Below, piece after piece: positions 27,265 through 35,811 of a DNA stretch of 64,000 nt. The stretch comes from Chloroflexota bacterium. Its GTDB lineage: Bacteria; Chloroflexota; UBA6077; FW602-bin22; CADDYW01. Positions within the stretch are counted from its first letter, which is position 1. Each line of letters starts with the position of its first letter. The notes beneath the pieces were generated by a model that worked only from the letters and a program-made list of their open reading frames with translations, ran no database searches and was not told the DNA's origin. A program made the position numbers and the translations under genes. The stretch covers positions 1-64,000 of the forward strand of contig CADDYW010000013.1 in NCBI GenBank assembly GCA_902810745.1, read 5' to 3'.

Positions 27265-27367
27265 CACGTTCCTCCCCCACGAGCGGCTCGAGCCGCTCGC
27301 GTGGGGTGATTATACCCGCGAGAGAAGGGTTCAGCCAGTCCGATGGAGGCGATGACGACGGCATTCT

Positions 27368-30300
27368 CTACAGGCTATCCAGGAAGCGTAAGACGCGGGC
27401 TTTGCGCTCGGCGAAGTCGGCCCGCCTGCTGCCCGGTACCTTTCCGCTCTCGTAGCGCGATCGGATGACGTTCTTCCACTGGCGGAGGAAAATCTGTATC
27501 TGCTCGACGTACTCCGGGTGGCCGTTATCCTGGTACATCTCGCGATGCAGATCGTAGAGCTCGTCGATGTCCACGATCGTCTTGCGGTTGAGGATGCCGC
27601 GCATCCAGGCCGAGAAGGTCTGGTGATCGCCCTTCTCCAGTGCCACGCAACGGCCCTGGTCGCGTGGCACGCCGAAGGCTTCCATCTGATGGTCCTCCAT
27701 CAGGTGGTGGGACTCCACTTCGATCCCCACCTTGCCGCTCTTGCTCAGGCTGGCATCTTTGATGAACTTCACCAGCTGGCCGTGCTCGCCGTACATGTTG
27801 CCGTCGGGATGCAGCTCTACCGTGGGGTACTTGGGATCGGTGAGGATGGCACCCTGCTTGGCTCCGCGCGCCTTGCGGGTCGACTCGTAGTAGTCCTTGC
27901 CGATGTCTTTCGAGAACTCGGCGGCCTCCTGCACCAGGTGGCAGAAGGTGCACTCGATGCGGGCGCGCTCGCCGTTCCTGGTGATTGCCTCCAGCTTCGC
28001 CTTCGCGGCCTCGGCGGCTTTCTTCCGAGTGAGACCTTCAGCCACGCCGGCCAGGATGAGCTGGACGACGACGTCGGCGATCACCGGCCGAATGATCCCC
28101 GCGGCCTGCTCCAGGTGATACATCGACGCGGCATCGTAGCTGCCATGCGCCTCCTTGGGCGTCACGCGCGACAGCTCGTAGCCGGCGCTGACCAGCGTTG
28201 CCTCCAGGGAGCCCAGGAACTCGATCTCGAGAACATAGCCGGCCGCTTCGGCCATTATCTCCATGCCCGCCCCGACGGCCTGGAGCACCGGAATGTTGGA
28301 CCGCATGAACGCCATGGCCGCCGCGCGCCAGATCAGAAAGCCCGCGAGAATCTTCACCGCGTCGGCCATGTGCTCCAGCACCTCGGCCGGCAGCTTCTGG
28401 CGGACGCGCGCGTTGACCTCCTCGTTGTTGTCCCAGTAGGCCTCGGCACCCTTGGCGACGATCATCGCCGGAGTCTTGTAGCGGTCATGGAGCAGCTTGA
28501 AGAATCCCTTGATCACCTCGTCGTGAATCAGGTCGAGGTTGATCAAGCCGGGATCCTTCGCGCTCCCCTTGAAGCCCGGATCGCGGAACCCGCCGCCCGC
28601 GAACGATGGCAGCGGCGCCCCGTGCGAGTCGTAGTAGAGCGTGCCATCCGGCCGGAATACCAGCCCCATCTGCTGCTCGGGCAGCCCCTTGCCGATCTTC
28701 AGCTCGTTCTTCACCGCCGTCGGGTTACCCCAGGTCAGCTGGGTGAGCAGCGTGTCCTCGAGCAGGAAGAACTCGCCGCCGACGTCACTGCCCCCGGCCT
28801 GACGGTACTCGGCAACGCCCTGAGTGAAGAAATCGGTGATCAGACGACGGCGCATGTCGCCGGCAATGATCGTCTGAAGCTCAGTGGCGTCCAGGCCATC
28901 CTTCGCCATCTCGTGGATCCGGTTCGGATCGATCGTGGGACGGGCATACTTATCCAGCGCGGCGACGTAAAGCTGCGCTACCTGGGGATTCTCGAGGAGC
29001 TTGTCGTTTCCGGTGAGACGCGTGCGCTTGACCCGCCCCCGCCGACTCTCGGCGGCCGTTCCCCGGGGATCGAGCGGCGTATCGGGCGTACCGAAGAACT
29101 GCCATTTGTTCGCCGTGTTCAGCAGACCGCCAAACTTCTTCTCGCTGTCCACGGCCGCCTCGAGCTGACCGCGCGTCGCTCCGAGCTGCTGGCAAAGGAA
29201 GGCGACGGCGCCCGGTTCGAGCCTCACGACGCCTTTCTTACGCGCGTACGCGTCGTACTGATCCGCGGTGGTCCCCTTCCCGTCGACCGAGTAGGTTGTT
29301 TCCGGATCCGCGACGAGCCTGGCTGCCGCTGCCGCCGCCGGACGATCGTCGTTTGGGCTGAGCCAGCGCGCAACAGCGTAGACCGACTGCTGGACGGATC
29401 CCTGGTAGGGCACCTCGAGCGCTTGGGGACCGGCCGGTGCCGGCGCGGCCGGCGGGGCTTCTTTCGCGTCGACAGCGAAGGCAAGCAGCGGGCCCGTGCC
29501 ACCGCCTCCGGGCGCGGCAAGCACCGGAATCTCCTCGACGTCGACGCCTTCTTTTACTTGCGTTGGCTCGGGCTTCGGCGGCACCGGTTGGTCGCCCTGG
29601 AGCCGAGCGTCGAGTGCTCCGAGCGTCTTGTGACCGGCCTCCCATCCCCCGACCGGGCGGACGCCCGCCTCCTGCTGGAAGGCCCGAACGGTCGCCGTGG
29701 TCTCCTGACCCCAGACGCCGTCCAGCGTGCCGTCGGGCTTGGTCGAGCCCGGCATCGCGAACCCCTGGCGTACCAATGCTTCCTGCAGCTTTTGCACGGC
29801 TGCACCGGTCTCGCCCTGGCGCAGCGGCGGTGCGTTCCGGTAGGCCGCCTGAAGCCGCTGATCATCGGACCAGAACGGGGCCTGCAAGCCGTCTTCGGAG
29901 GGGTCAGACTGCCGTTGCACCGAGGCGCTCGTCACGACGTCCGGGGCGGCGGTCCCGACAGGAGCGCGGGATGTCTCCGCATCGCCAGGTGCGCGTCCTC
30001 GCCCGGGCACGACCTGATCGGCCACCGCCTCCGCTTCCCGCTCGTAGCGATCGTTCGCCGGGCCGACCGTCATCGGCCCGGGTGTGCTCAGCGAGCGCTG
30101 CTGAACGACGTGGGTCAGCTCGTGCGCCAGGAGCCGCCGGCCGGCCAGCGAGGCCGGTGGTTCGACGTCTCGACGCAGAAAGATGTCGCTTCCCGTGGTG
30201 AATGCCCGGGCGCTGATGCTACGATTGAGAGCGTCTGCCTCGGCATCGCGGTGCAGTCGCACGTCGCCGAAGCTGGTGCCGAAGGCACGCTCGAGGTCGG

Positions 30301-31084
30301 CACGCGTCCCGTCGTCGAGGGGAACGCCCGCGCCTCGGCTGGCCTCGATTCGTTCGGCGAGTGCCGGATCCAGCGGTCCTCCGGCCAGTCCTGCCTCGGC
30401 CGCCGGCTGCAGCAGACCCCCGACGCTCGAAAGCTCGGGCGACTCGTCCTCGCAGGCGCATCCCGCGTGCACCTGGCCGTTGCAGCGCTGCACCAGCCCA
30501 CCCGCGACCGAGGCGGCTTCCGGTCCCAGCGCGCGCCCAGGAGGAGATACTGCTGACGTATTGGAAGGCAGGTGATCGTCCGGACGATCCGGAGGGCTCT
30601 GCGTCGCGCCCTCGGACGCTTTGCGCTCGATTCGCTCGTCCGACCCGTTCTCGGCATCATCGGTTTCGTCGACGGCGTCGGGGTGCCGGTCGCGGTCTGG
30701 CAGAGGGCAGAGGGCAGGCAGCGGGCGTGGCGCGGCGGACCGAAGGGATCGAGATTCGGTCGCCAGCGGTGGCGCGTGAAGCGGAGCACTCAGCCGATTG
30801 AACCATCCCGCGGGCTGCGGTCCATAGCGCTGTATGAGCCGATTGACCGCCTGATTTCCGACAGTCCGCTGAAGGTAGCCGAGCAGCGCAACGTCGTCGA
30901 GGTGGCCACGCTGCGCGCGGGACCCGTCGTGAGCGCGTGGCTCCGATCTCTGGCGCAGCGTGCGGTCACGAGCGACGGACTGGCGACCCCCGGTGTTCAC
31001 CGATATCCCCCGGTCTTCGGCGACTCGGTTTCTCTCTCGGGACAGAGGGCGCCCCCGGCGGCCCTCGCGAAGACGTTCGACCAA
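27368..31084 (-). CDS. large DUF4157 (eCIS-core zincin) protein with peptidoglycan-binding domain and nuclease-like C-terminus
   Basis: 1238 residues. The N-terminal helix LGYLQRTVGNQAVNRLIQR is at about 68-86, a feature common to DUF4157 proteins, with a Cys patch RCNGQVHAGCACED at about 200-212. The DUF4157 domain (about 250-330) ends in LLAHELTHVVQQ (HExxH, His321/His325). A peptidoglycan-binding domain is at about 421-494 (LRQGETGAAVQKLQEAL ... VWGQETTATVRAFQQ). A long region without recognised domains follows. Near the end are CTFC (about 1052) and ESHHLMEDHQMEAFG at about 1124-1138, resembling a His-Me/HNH-type active site. DUF4157 marks proteins carried by extracellular contractile injection systems; no sheath, tube or baseplate gene is in the window. 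The start is uncertain: TTG at 31084 or GTG at 31000. Confidence 0.82.
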   Translation of the reverse strand: MVERLREGRRGRPLSRERNRVAEDRGISVNTGGRQSVARDRTLRQRSEPRAHDGSRAQRGHLDDVALLGYLQRTVGNQAVNRLIQRYGPQPAGWFNRLSAPLHAPPLATESRSLRSAAPRPLPALCPLPDRDRHPDAVDETDDAENGSDERIERKASEGATQSPPDRPDDHLPSNTSAVSPPGRALGPEAASVAGGLVQRCNGQVHAGCACEDESPELSSVGGLLQPAAEAGLAGGPLDPALAERIEASRGAGVPLDDGTRADLERAFGTSFGDVRLHRDAEADALNRSISARAFTTGSDIFLRRDVEPPASLAGRRLLAHELTHVVQQRSLSTPGPMTVGPANDRYEREAEAVADQVVPGRGRAPGDAETSRAPVGTAAPDVVTSASVQRQSDPSEDGLQAPFWSDDQRLQAAYRNAPPLRQGETGAAVQKLQEALVRQGFAMPGSTKPDGTLDGVWGQETTATVRAFQQEAGVRPVGGWEAGHKTLGALDARLQGDQPVPPKPEPTQVKEGVDVEEIPVLAAPGGGGTGPLLAFAVDAKEAPPAAPAPAGPQALEVPYQGSVQQSVYAVARWLSPNDDRPAAAAAARLVADPETTYSVDGKGTTADQYDAYARKKGVVRLEPGAVAFLCQQLGATRGQLEAAVDSEKKFGGLLNTANKWQFFGTPDTPLDPRGTAAESRRGRVKRTRLTGNDKLLENPQVAQLYVAALDKYARPTIDPNRIHEMAKDGLDATELQTIIAGDMRRRLITDFFTQGVAEYRQAGGSDVGGEFFLLEDTLLTQLTWGNPTAVKNELKIGKGLPEQQMGLVFRPDGTLYYDSHGAPLPSFAGGGFRDPGFKGSAKDPGLINLDLIHDEVIKGFFKLLHDRYKTPAMIVAKGAEAYWDNNEEVNARVRQKLPAEVLEHMADAVKILAGFLIWRAAAMAFMRSNIPVLQAVGAGMEIMAEAAGYVLEIEFLGSLEATLVSAGYELSRVTPKEAHGSYDAASMYHLEQAAGIIRPVIADVVVQLILAGVAEGLTRKKAAEAAKAKLEAITRNGERARIECTFCHLVQEAAEFSKDIGKDYYESTRKARGAKQGAILTDPKYPTVELHPDGNMYGEHGQLVKFIKDASLSKSGKVGIEVESHHLMEDHQMEAFGVPRDQGRCVALEKGDHQTFSAWMRGILNRKTIVDIDELYDLHREMYQDNGHPEYVEQIQIFLRQWKNVIRSRYESGKVPGSRRADFAERKARVLRFLDSL

Positions 31085-31243
31085 CGCCGCGCTCAGCTCC
31101 GTGCGCGGCAGCCAGGCGCCACGATGCGCATATTAGATCACATAACCTGCACGGCGTCGAGTCCTTTTTCGTCGCAAGACCGCGATGAACACCTGCGGGT
31201 CATCGCAACCGTCGTAGCGTAGGATCAGAGAAGTGCTTGGAGG

Positions 31244-31322
31244 CGCAAAGCGCGACGCGCAATCCGCAAAACCGGTGCGCGAGAAAAAGTGCCTCTGCGT
31301 TCTGCGCTTTGCGCATTGCTCA
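31244..31322. repeat. heptad palindromic element, copy B
   Basis: Left arm: four consecutive 7-mers CGCAAAG CGCGACG CGCAATC CGCAAAA (31244-31271), then CCGGTGC and a centre. The right arm, inverted, ends in the motif TTGCTCA (31316-31322). The TCA of that motif is the stop codon (minus strand) of the 203-residue hypothetical gene. It separates that gene from the DUF4157 gene. Confidence 0.8.
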
Positions 31323-31931
31323 TTGGTAGAGGCCCCAGTGGATGAAGTCTGGAGAGTATCCGATGAGCACTTCGACCTCGGGGGGCGGTCCGCCGGCGCT
31401 CAGAAAGTACGCGGTCAACCGCACGTGCCCTTCAAGCACGACCAGGTCGCTCTCGTCCGTCGCGGTGACGACGATCAGCTCGGGCAGCTTCACCCCCGCC
31501 GCCACGGCCTTGGCGAGGGCGACGAAGCCGTCGTTGCTGACGCCGAAGACTGTAATTCCCGCGTTGATTCGGCGCGCAGCATCGACCGCCAGTCGCGACC
31601 CACCGGATAGCTCGACCCAGTAATCGTAGTCGATGTACTTGACTCTCGCTAGCTCGACAGCACTCAGCGTCGCTCGCTCCCAGCGTACAGACGTCGGGAA
31701 GCCATCGAAGAGACCGGTATTGTTTCCATAGTCGCGATACGCCCGAAGAATTGCGCGACGCTGCGCGTTTTCCCAGTCGTCGGCCAGGTCCGGCTCGAGG
31801 ATGATCCGCCGGTCGAGGCCGGCGCGCCGGAGCTGCTCGCCAACCTGGTCCCCATAGCGGGACGATGAAAGCTCGGCCCGCAGGAAGAGGGCGATCATCT
31901 CGTCTTCGCTGCTCCCTTGAATCCGACGCAT
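31320..31931 (-). CDS. hypothetical protein with a ParB-like C-terminal motif
   Basis: 203 residues, not assigned to a named family with confidence. The C-terminal half contains LPELIVVTATDESDLVVLEGHVRLTAYFLSA, read as strand, GHxRL loop and helix, which resembles the ParB/sulfiredoxin-like ATP/CTP-binding motif (L-DGH-R). The N-terminal half is helical (MIALFLRAELSSSRYG). It starts with ATG 11 bases after the MFS gene and may be co-transcribed with it. The stop codon lies inside repeat copy B, so the repeat may have set the present C-terminus. Confidence 0.6.
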   Translation of the reverse strand: MRRIQGSSEDEMIALFLRAELSSSRYGDQVGEQLRRAGLDRRIILEPDLADDWENAQRRAILRAYRDYGNNTGLFDGFPTSVRWERATLSAVELARVKYIDYDYWVELSGGSRLAVDAARRINAGITVFGVSNDGFVALAKAVAAGVKLPELIVVTATDESDLVVLEGHVRLTAYFLSAGGPPPEVEVLIGYSPDFIHWGLYQ

Positions 31932-31942
31932 GCGAGCGATCC

Positions 31943-33154
31943 TTACCAGACCCGTCGCGCGAGCATGGTAACGACGAGCATACCCCCGCCGGATACCGCG
32001 ATCGTCGGACCATAGCCGTACGCCGTGATCAGCCAGCCAAGCACCGCCGTCCCAATCCCACTACCCAGGAAGAGCGAGAACGCGAACAGCGCGACCGACG
32101 TGCCACGCAGCGACGGCACCAGCTCGGTCGCGCGTGTTTGCAGGGTCGAATGGAAGAGTGCGAACCCCGCGCCCATCCAGAGCATCGGCGCTACATAAAC
32201 CGACCACCATGGAAGCACCAGGAGGACCAGGAAACCGGTCGCCAGCAGCAGGCCACCGATCAGGATGAGATTCGCCTCGCCGAAGCGTCGCAGGGCGTGC
32301 CGCACGACCAGACTGGTCAGGAGCGTGCCGGTACCGTAGCCGGCCAGGATCAGGCCGATGGTGAAGTAATCAAGGGCGAAGCGATGGCTGAGGTATGCCC
32401 CGAGGTAGGTGAATCCGGCGTAGACGAAAGCGCCCTCGAGGCCCACCAGGATATAAAGAAACCGCGCCCGACGCAGGCGCAGAAGCTCGCCGTACTGCCG
32501 ATTGGCCGGTGTCGCGGCGGTCTTCGGCGCGATGTGCCCGGTCGCCGACGCTCGGAAGAGAGCGACCGCGATGAGCAGCGCGCACACGCCATAGAGGCCA
32601 AACAGGGCCCGCCACGAGAGGAACTGTCCGATCACGCCGCCGAACGCCGCGCTGAGCGCGTTGCCGGAAGAGGTCGCGCCCATGAGATTCGTGATCGTCG
32701 GCTGGCGACGCTCGTAGGGGACAACGTCTCCGATGTAGGCAAGAGCGAGGGGAATGATGGCGGCCGCGCAGGCACCCGTCACCGCGCGCAGCAGGTCCAG
32801 CATCGGGAGCGTCATCGCCAGGCCACAGAGCCCGGTGCCAAAGGCGAAGATGAGGAATGTCCAGCGGATCACGGTTAGCTTGCCGGCACGATCGCCCAGC
32901 GGGCCGTATCCGAGCTGGAAGAGTCCATACGGAAGCGTGTAGGCGCTGACCGCGAGCCCCACCGCGCCGACCGTCTCGTGGAAGTCCCGCGACAGAGCCG
33001 GGATCAGCGGCGCGAAGACCGCGCGATCGAGGCTAACGAGGAACGCCGCGACGTAGAGCCCAAAGAGGCCAGTGCCCGCACTCCCGGCCAGCGGCGCGGC
33101 CCTGGCTTCCGCCGCCACGTGGCCCGCTGGCCCCGGATAGCTGAGGTCCCCCAT
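31943..33154 (-). CDS. MFS transporter, 12 membrane helices
   Basis: 403 residues. The loop after helix 2 carries GPLGDRAGKLTVIR, the MFS motif A (GxLxDRxGRR), and the sequence continues in alternating hydrophobic blocks consistent with twelve helices (for example TGLFGLYVAAFLVSLDRAVF). It resembles drug or sugar efflux-type carriers of the DHA1 group. The direction of transport and substrate cannot be inferred. It is followed by the ParB-like hypothetical gene on the same strand. Confidence 0.9.
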   Translation of the reverse strand: MGDLSYPGPAGHVAAEARAAPLAGSAGTGLFGLYVAAFLVSLDRAVFAPLIPALSRDFHETVGAVGLAVSAYTLPYGLFQLGYGPLGDRAGKLTVIRWTFLIFAFGTGLCGLAMTLPMLDLLRAVTGACAAAIIPLALAYIGDVVPYERRQPTITNLMGATSSGNALSAAFGGVIGQFLSWRALFGLYGVCALLIAVALFRASATGHIAPKTAATPANRQYGELLRLRRARFLYILVGLEGAFVYAGFTYLGAYLSHRFALDYFTIGLILAGYGTGTLLTSLVVRHALRRFGEANLILIGGLLLATGFLVLLVLPWWSVYVAPMLWMGAGFALFHSTLQTRATELVPSLRGTSVALFAFSLFLGSGIGTAVLGWLITAYGYGPTIAVSGGGMLVVTMLARRVW

Positions 33155-33260
33155 CCTGCCCCCGTCGAAATCCTGTCGCGATCATCGTACCGGGACTTTC
33201 AACGATGGTCAAACGCTCAGGCAGGGCCTCCGCTCTGCCCACTCACGCGAGCGACGTACC

Positions 33261-33617
33261 TCACGTCGGTTTCACCGCTGGTCCAACGTACTGTGAGCTG
33301 CCGAATGCGAGAATCAGGATAAAGATTGGCGCCAGCAGAATCAGCCCGATCGCGAATGGCACACCGTGGCCGAACGAGCGGGCGAGACCGACCATCAGAA
33401 TAATGCCGATCACGATGTTGACGAGCGGGATCAGAGTCAGCAGAAGCCACCAGCCCGGCCGCCCGACGATCCGGAGGAGAATGTACGTATTGAGCAAGGG
33501 GATGATCGCCATCCAGCCCGGTCTTCCAGCCTTCTGGAAGATGATCCAGACAGCCGCGATGTAGATGACGGCCAGGACGAGCCAGATGATCAGAGCAATA
33601 ATCGACCCGATTAACGT
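33261..33617 (-). CDS. DUF5684-type small membrane protein, apparently with a non-canonical start codon
   Basis: The frame encodes two GRPGW repeats: WIIFQKAGRPGWMAIIPLLNTY, then LLRIVGRPGWWLLLTLIPLVNIV. Such repeats are typical of DUF5684 proteins, with three to four hydrophobic segments. The first ATG in frame (33512) would cut off the first helix and the first repeat. Upstream coding-like sequence continues to a strong ribosome site AAGGAGG (33626-33632, minus strand) and a good promoter. No ATG, GTG or TTG lies in frame between that site and 33512. Candidates are ACG at 33617 (8 bases from AAGGAGG), ATC at 33611 or ATT at 33602. The coordinates given assume the 33617 codon; the minimal ATG version is 33261-33512. 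Confidence 0.7.
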   Translation of the reverse strand, partial: TLIGSIIALIIWLVLAVIYIAAVWIIFQKAGRPGWMAIIPLLNTYILLRIVGRPGWWLLLTLIPLVNIVIGIILMVGLARSFGHGVPFAIGLILLAPIFILILAFGSSQYVGPAVKPT

Positions 33618-33658
33618 TGGTCCAGCCTCCTTCGCCTCCTCAGTAAGGCGTGAGCCAC

Positions 33659-33687
33659 AATATCCGCGACACGACCGATAATGTCAA
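33659..33687 (-). promoter_or_regulatory. promoter of the DUF5684 gene
   Basis: On the minus strand: perfect TTGACA (33687-33682), spacer of 17 bases, GATATT (33664-33659). It ends 27 bases before the AAGGAGG ribosome site, supporting translation from about 33617-33600 rather than from the distant ATG at 33512. Confidence 0.75.
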
Positions 33688-33739
33688 GAGTGACTTTCAG
33701 ATGATTCAATCGACCGGGGTCGGAGCGCGTCGGAGCTTC

Positions 33740-34666
33740 TTACTGGTAGATGATCACGTCCGGCGACGGAGTGAGCGACAGTGCCTGGCTCGCGGTCATC
33801 AGCGGCGTGTCCCAGTCGAAGAAGAGCTTGATTCCGCCAAAACGGAAGTCCGAATCGCGGACGTACATGTTGTAGTGCTCGATCTTGATCCCCTGGCCAC
33901 CAAAGCCGTCCATCACGATGGCCATGTCCAGAGTCGGGTCGCTCCCGATCGCTCCCTTATCCGGCAGCATGCTCGCTGCGAACTGGTGAACGATCAGAAT
34001 CTTCCGCTGGCCGGTCTGATTGGCGATGCTGGACATGACGCCGATGGCGTGGTTGATCTCGGCCGCGGTCATGTGGCCAAGCTGCACGCCAGGAACCTGG
34101 CTTCCCCACATGTCGAACTCCGGATCAAGGGCCAGGTGGACGTGCGGCTCCCGGAGAATTGGCAGGATCGCGGCGACCTCGTCCGCGACCGTGCTGCGGC
34201 CGACCTGAACGTCGGCGATGAAAAGCATTCCATTCGACGCGGCGAGATCGGCATACTCCTGGATCGTCGAGGCAGGCATCCGCGCGCGATAGAGTCCATC
34301 TTCACCCGGGCTTGCCTGGGCCGTCGTCACGACCATGTGGATGGCGGGAATCGTCGGCTTGCCGCCTGCGGCCTCGTATTGCGCGGCCCGCCGCTGGAGT
34401 GCATTCACCAGCTCACTCTTGCTGAGCTGCCCGAGGATGCCCATCGCCCCGGACCAGGGATTACCATAGTAGGTGACGAGACGATTCGCGGCCAGGATCG
34501 AGCTCGACGCGTCACTCGAGCGGGGCAGGAACCGGGCGCTGGTCGTAGAGGTAACCCGCGAGAAAGGGGCAGCGAACGCGGCCGGTGAACCGAGAGCGGT
34601 GAGGGCAAACGTGCCGGCCGCGGCCTGGATCAGGCGGCGGCGTGTTACACGTAACATGGCGGTCAC
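33740..34666 (-). CDS. exported protein with Tat-like signal, putative TIM-barrel; function unknown
   Basis: 308 residues from a GTG at 34666 (AGGAG five bases before it). The signal peptide RVTRRRLIQAAAGTFALTALGSPAAFA has a twin-arginine-like start and an AFA cleavage site. The mature chain reads TYYGNPWSGAMGILGQLS, then PAIHMVVTTAQASPGEDGLYR, LFIADVQVGRSTV, VHLALDPEFDMW and VIVMDGFGGQGIKIEHYNMY. The regularly spaced beta-strand/helix pattern with acidic residues at strand ends suggests a glycosidase-like TIM barrel. I do not recognise a named family. It is divergent from the TetR gene. Confidence 0.7.
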   Translation of the reverse strand: MTAMLRVTRRRLIQAAAGTFALTALGSPAAFAAPFSRVTSTTSARFLPRSSDASSSILAANRLVTYYGNPWSGAMGILGQLSKSELVNALQRRAAQYEAAGGKPTIPAIHMVVTTAQASPGEDGLYRARMPASTIQEYADLAASNGMLFIADVQVGRSTVADEVAAILPILREPHVHLALDPEFDMWGSQVPGVQLGHMTAAEINHAIGVMSSIANQTGQRKILIVHQFAASMLPDKGAIGSDPTLDMAIVMDGFGGQGIKIEHYNMYVRDSDFRFGGIKLFFDWDTPLMTASQALSLTPSPDVIIYQ

Positions 34667-35053
34667 AAGATCTCCTGAGCTGTCGTGACATCTTCCCTGA
34701 GGCGCCTGAATGGGACCGTCTGACCGCGACGAGCGGCGAGCTCCGCGATCCAGCTTCTGCCTGGGCATGATGCGGTGGAGACGCGGCCACGCTCAAGGCT
34801 TCGAGTCCTCGGCCGGAGACAGGGGGCGGCTCCGGGCATCCTCCCGCTGGCGCCTTGACCAGACGATGCAATCCCTTTGCCACGGATCAGGCCCCCACGC
34901 GAGGAGACGGCAGGCACCAGCCGGGCCTCCCGTGGAGGCCCCGGTGGCAAAGATGCTATCGTGTCGGACAGTCCGCGGTTACAATTCCGGCCACGTCGAC
35001 GGGTGACGCACCCCACGTACGTCGCCGCGACCCCATGAGTAAGGAGCACGTCC
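34667..35053. other. 387-bp intergenic region between divergent genes
   Basis: No gene is supported here. It holds a hairpin GGGCCTCC (34923-34930), 3 bases, GGAGGCCC (34934-34941), and a -10-like TACAAT (34980-34985) 69 bases before the TetR start, without a convincing -35. Short open frames in this stretch have no family resemblance. Confidence 0.5.
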
Positions 35054-35743
35054 GTGCGCGCACAACCTGGAAGCCGGCAAGCGCAGGCGGCAGCTCGACG
35101 CGAGCAGATTCTGCAGGCCGCCTGGAGTCTGTTCGCGAAGCGTGGCTATCGAGGAACCTCGGTGCGTGACATCGCCCGCGCGATCGGCGTCAATGAAGGC
35201 CTCCTCTATCACTACTTCGCCAGCAAGTCCGAGCTTTTCACCGCGGTCCTCGCTCGATACGCCCCGTTCGAGATGGGAGCAACCGTTCTCGAGACAGGCG
35301 AAAGCCGAGACGTTGCCGAGGTGCTGCGCGAGACCGGGCAGCAGATTCTCGCGCAGATGCAGGAGCGCCGTGCTTTCGTGGCAACGATTCTCGCCGAGGC
35401 ACCGACGGACCCGGAGCTCGGGAGAATTCTGGGCGAGTTCCTGCGAAGTAGCCGCGCGCGGGTTGCCGAGTTCCTCGCCCGCCGCCAGGCCAGCGGCGAG
35501 ATCGACCGGGGCGTCGACGTCGAAGCGGCGGCACAAGCGTTCGTGGGAGGGCTTCTCTTCGCGGTTATCTCGACGATCCTCGCACCGGAAGCTCCGACTC
35601 CTCCCCGGAATGAGCGAACGGCTATTGATCAGCTCGTGGCACTGCTGCTCGCGGGAATCAGCCCCAGGCCACGTCGCGGGCCCTTGACGACCCAGCGCGG
35701 CCGATCGAGAGACGCCCGCGTCGAGCCCAGGACAAGCCCTTGA
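35054..35743 (+). CDS. TetR-family transcriptional regulator
   Basis: 229 residues from the GTG at 35054 with AAGGAG upstream. The DNA-binding domain at about 15-62 reads ARREQILQAAWSLFAKRGYRGTSVRDIARAIGVNEGLLYHYFASKSELF, a textbook TetR helix-turn-helix. The C-terminal ligand-binding part is helical and ends in an arginine-rich tail. The stop codon lies within the -35 element of the next promoter. A perfect palindrome in that promoter (35776-35790) is the likely binding site, so it probably represses the membrane protein gene downstream. Confidence 0.93.
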   Translation: MRAQPGSRQAQAAARREQILQAAWSLFAKRGYRGTSVRDIARAIGVNEGLLYHYFASKSELFTAVLARYAPFEMGATVLETGESRDVAEVLRETGQQILAQMQERRAFVATILAEAPTDPELGRILGEFLRSSRARVAEFLARRQASGEIDRGVDVEAAAQAFVGGLLFAVISTILAPEAPTPPRNERTAIDQLVALLLAGISPRPRRGPLTTQRGRSRDARVEPRTSP

Positions 35744-35768
35744 CTCGAGTAGCAGAAGCGGTTAGAGT
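35740..35768 (+). promoter_or_regulatory. promoter of the membrane protein gene 35812-37002
   Basis: TTGACT (35740-35745), 17-base spacer, TAGAGT (35763-35768). The -35 overlaps the TGA of the TetR gene. The predicted start of transcription (about 35775) falls immediately before the palindromic operator. Confidence 0.7.
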
Positions 35769-35775
35769 GGACTCG

Positions 35776-35790
35776 TTAAACGTTGTTTAA
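35776..35790. promoter_or_regulatory. TetR-type operator, TTAAAC-GTT-GTTTAA
   Basis: Perfect 6+3+6 palindrome centred about 13 bases after the -10 element. Its A+T-rich arms stand out from the surrounding G+C-rich DNA. TetR proteins bind such 15-bp sites as dimers; bound here it would block initiation. Confidence 0.75.
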
Positions 35791-35811
35791 TGATTTCACA
35801 GGAGAGCGTTG

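Noticed and set aside
27518-30556. 1012-residue open frame on the + strand opposite the DUF4157 gene
   Set aside because: It is a long antisense frame caused by high G+C codon usage. Its translation is arginine/leucine/glycine-rich with no family pattern, while the minus-strand frame shows clear domains.
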